DNA of 53,041 bases from an uncultured Acetatifactor sp. Its GTDB lineage: Bacteria > Bacillota > Clostridia > Lachnospirales > Lachnospiraceae. The stretch is from NCBI GenBank assembly GCA_934402375.1, contig CAKRUB010000020.1, forward strand, positions 1 through 53,041, in the 5' to 3' direction. Each line of letters starts with the position of its first letter. Positions within the stretch are counted from its first letter, which is position 1. The notes below the pieces were generated by a model that saw only the letters and a list, made by a program, of their open reading frames with translations, made no database searches and had not been told where the DNA came from. A program made the translations under genes and the position numbers. Shown here piece after piece: positions 51,910-53,041 of the stretch.

Positions 51910-53041
51910 TAGTCTTCACCTCCTGCCAGACGCACTTTGTCCCGTTTGACCGAGGCATTGTCGTGCTTGTTGAGAAGGCGGATCGGAGTAAGGGAACCAT
52001 CGGCTTCTACAATAAAGATGTCCTTCATGTCTGGTGTATAACGGAGGGTGATGCGTTGCTTTGCAAAACGGTAATCGACCTCATACTCCACCTGATCAAT
52101 CACAATGACAGAGTCAGCGGATACCCGGCGCTCGATTTCGAGAAGAAACGAGGAATCGATTTGTTCATCCGGGAGGCGGCTGATCAGTTCCGGCTCCTGA
52201 AAGAAACGTTCCTGTGGAGATACTCCCTTCAATGAGGAATGCGGGCGCTGGTTATAGCTTCTGACAAAGGTCATGAGGCTCCCTCTGAGTTCTTCCAGTG
52301 TATGAAAATCCCTCATATCCAGGGATGCCATCCATTGATCTTTCAGGGTGCGGAACCATCTCTCAATCTTGGCTTTCTGTGTGGGTGTATAAGGTCTGCA
52401 ATAGCTGATCACAGATCCGATCCGGGCAGCCAGAAGTTCCATCTGTCTGTTCTTATAGGCAGCACCGTTATCAAAGTTGAAAACCTTTGGTTTGCCATAT
52501 TTGGAGACGGCTGATTTCATGACGGACATAAGATTTACGAAAGTGTCGTTAAAGAAAGCATCCGCAGCAAGGATAAATCGGCTGGCATCATCGATCAGTG
52601 CGATCACATAAACACGATGCTTCTTCCCATCTCCGGTTTTCAGATAGGGACCGGCACTGGAATCCCCGCACCATACCTCGTTGATATGTGGGCGTTCATA
52701 ACGGCGCATATCCTGGTTGTTCGTCAGACGTTGCTGTAAGACGAGCTGGTTGATGAAACGGCATATCGTAGATTCTGAAAGTTGGCCGGAGCGGATGCTG
52801 CCGTTATCCTGGAGCTGTTTATAGATCGCAGCTGCAGACATCCGGGGATAATGATGCTTCAGATAAATGATCTGCTCTTTCAGGTCTTCGTCGATCTTCC
52901 GGCTTACACCGCAGTCAGACCGTCCGGTGGGAACCAAAGCATCAAACCCGGATTTCTTGTAAGAAAGGTACCATTTTTCCAGAGTTCCCGGAGAATAGTG
53001 CCGAATGGAACCGTCTGGTGCCTTGATTCCTTTTGCTGAAG
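51909..53041 (-). CDS. DDE transposase (Mu/TniA-like rve fold), 5' end outside window
   Basis: The frame is open to the end of the window, so the N-terminus is missing. The 377 residues seen begin in a helix-turn-helix region (SIRHYSPGTLEKWYLSYKKSG, then SAAAIYKQLQDNG), then the rve catalytic core: D in VWCGDSSAG, D in FNFDNGAAYK and E in AKIERWFRTLKDQW. A C-terminal Mu-type beta domain follows (YEVDYRFAKQRITLRYTP). It is a cut-and-paste or replicative integrase-like transposase and is coupled to the ATPase gene. Confidence 0.9.
   Translation of the reverse strand, partial: SAKGIKAPDGSIRHYSPGTLEKWYLSYKKSGFDALVPTGRSDCGVSRKIDEDLKEQIIYLKHHYPRMSAAAIYKQLQDNGSIRSGQLSESTICRFINQLVLQQRLTNNQDMRRYERPHINEVWCGDSSAGPYLKTGDGKKHRVYVIALIDDASRFILAADAFFNDTFVNLMSVMKSAVSKYGKPKVFNFDNGAAYKNRQMELLAARIGSVISYCRPYTPTQKAKIERWFRTLKDQWMASLDMRDFHTLEELRGSLMTFVRSYNQRPHSSLKGVSPQERFFQEPELISRLPDEQIDSSFLLEIERRVSADSVIVIDQVEYEVDYRFAKQRITLRYTPDMKDIFIVEADGSLTPIRLLNKHDNASVKRDKVRLAGGED

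Larger units (their letters stand above)
49926..53041 (-). mobile_element. edge of an integrative element carrying a transposon insertion
   Basis: The tyrosine integrase faces gdhA with arm-like repeats beyond its 3' end, and its 5' end is cut off near 50950-51000 where the two-gene DDE/AAA transposon begins. The right boundary is outside the window. The exact junction and any target duplication cannot be defined without the other end. Confidence 0.65.

Overview
The window reads as chromosome of a spore-forming, anaerobic Clostridia of the Lachnospiraceae type. This is inferred from the forespore and mother-cell sigma factors (SigG, SigK), the spore protease GPR, SpoIIP, a SpoVB-like flippase, PolC, strong AGGAGG ribosome sites, and several protein families that I know mainly from that family (DUF6179, DUF6323, DUF5688). 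Most of the window is housekeeping DNA with dense gene packing; only the last 3.3 kb is clearly mobile.

Layout. 1-660: tail of an Rpn-type nuclease/transposase gene and a stem-loop-rich spacer. 664-2917: sigG (minus), ymxH, nrdR and an unknown gene. 2939-7261: spoVB-like flippase (minus), then a cysteine desulfurase and mnmA in one operon (sulfur supply for tRNA 2-thiouridine) and an unknown gene. 7263-10706 (minus): a PHP-family histidinol phosphatase below a large hybrid sensor kinase. 10990-14115: gap-pgk-tpiA, lower glycolysis. 14338-16250: a zinc-ribbon membrane protein and a TPM-domain protein. 16416-22538: rpsT (minus), gpr, spoIIP, lepA, hemW, the same order as in Bacillus. 22570-24575: a LytTR/GHKL two-component pair of the AgrA/AgrC type. 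24681-28245: LemA, a zinc-ribbon/SHOCT protein and a clostripain-family lipoprotein. 28422-30239: sigK and a degenerate HD-domain protein. 30416-38757: comM, dprA, ispG, polC. 38984-40281: a DUF6323/DUF6179 pair. 40318-40869 (minus): an ECF transporter S component. 41309-44274: a uridine-kinase-like enzyme, a YqeG phosphatase, aroE, and a single frame joining shikimate kinase to type II dehydroquinase. 44371-49602: efp, DUF5688, tRNA-Arg(CCG), an SH3 protein, a small unknown protein and gdhA. 49754-53041: integrase arm-like repeats, a 5'-truncated tyrosine integrase, and a two-gene DDE transposase/AAA ATPase transposon that runs off the window.

The least explained signals are in the non-coding DNA. 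A roughly 80-bp two-hairpin element occurs three times (1926, 16853, 38890), each time directly before a start codon, in front of nrdR, gpr and the DUF6323 gene, and its 3' end supplies the ribosome binding site. A 140-nt nested stem-loop lies in the leader of the ECF gene, and its mismatches are G-U compatible only in the strand that is co-transcribed with that gene. A 13-bp perfect inverted repeat encloses the tRNA-Arg gene. A 116-bp nested palindrome follows spoIIP. A consensus promoter before gdhA starts transcription inside an intrinsic-terminator-like hairpin. Three 9-mers spaced 11 bp apart sit beside the integrase. None of these has been tested by folding or by searching other genomes.
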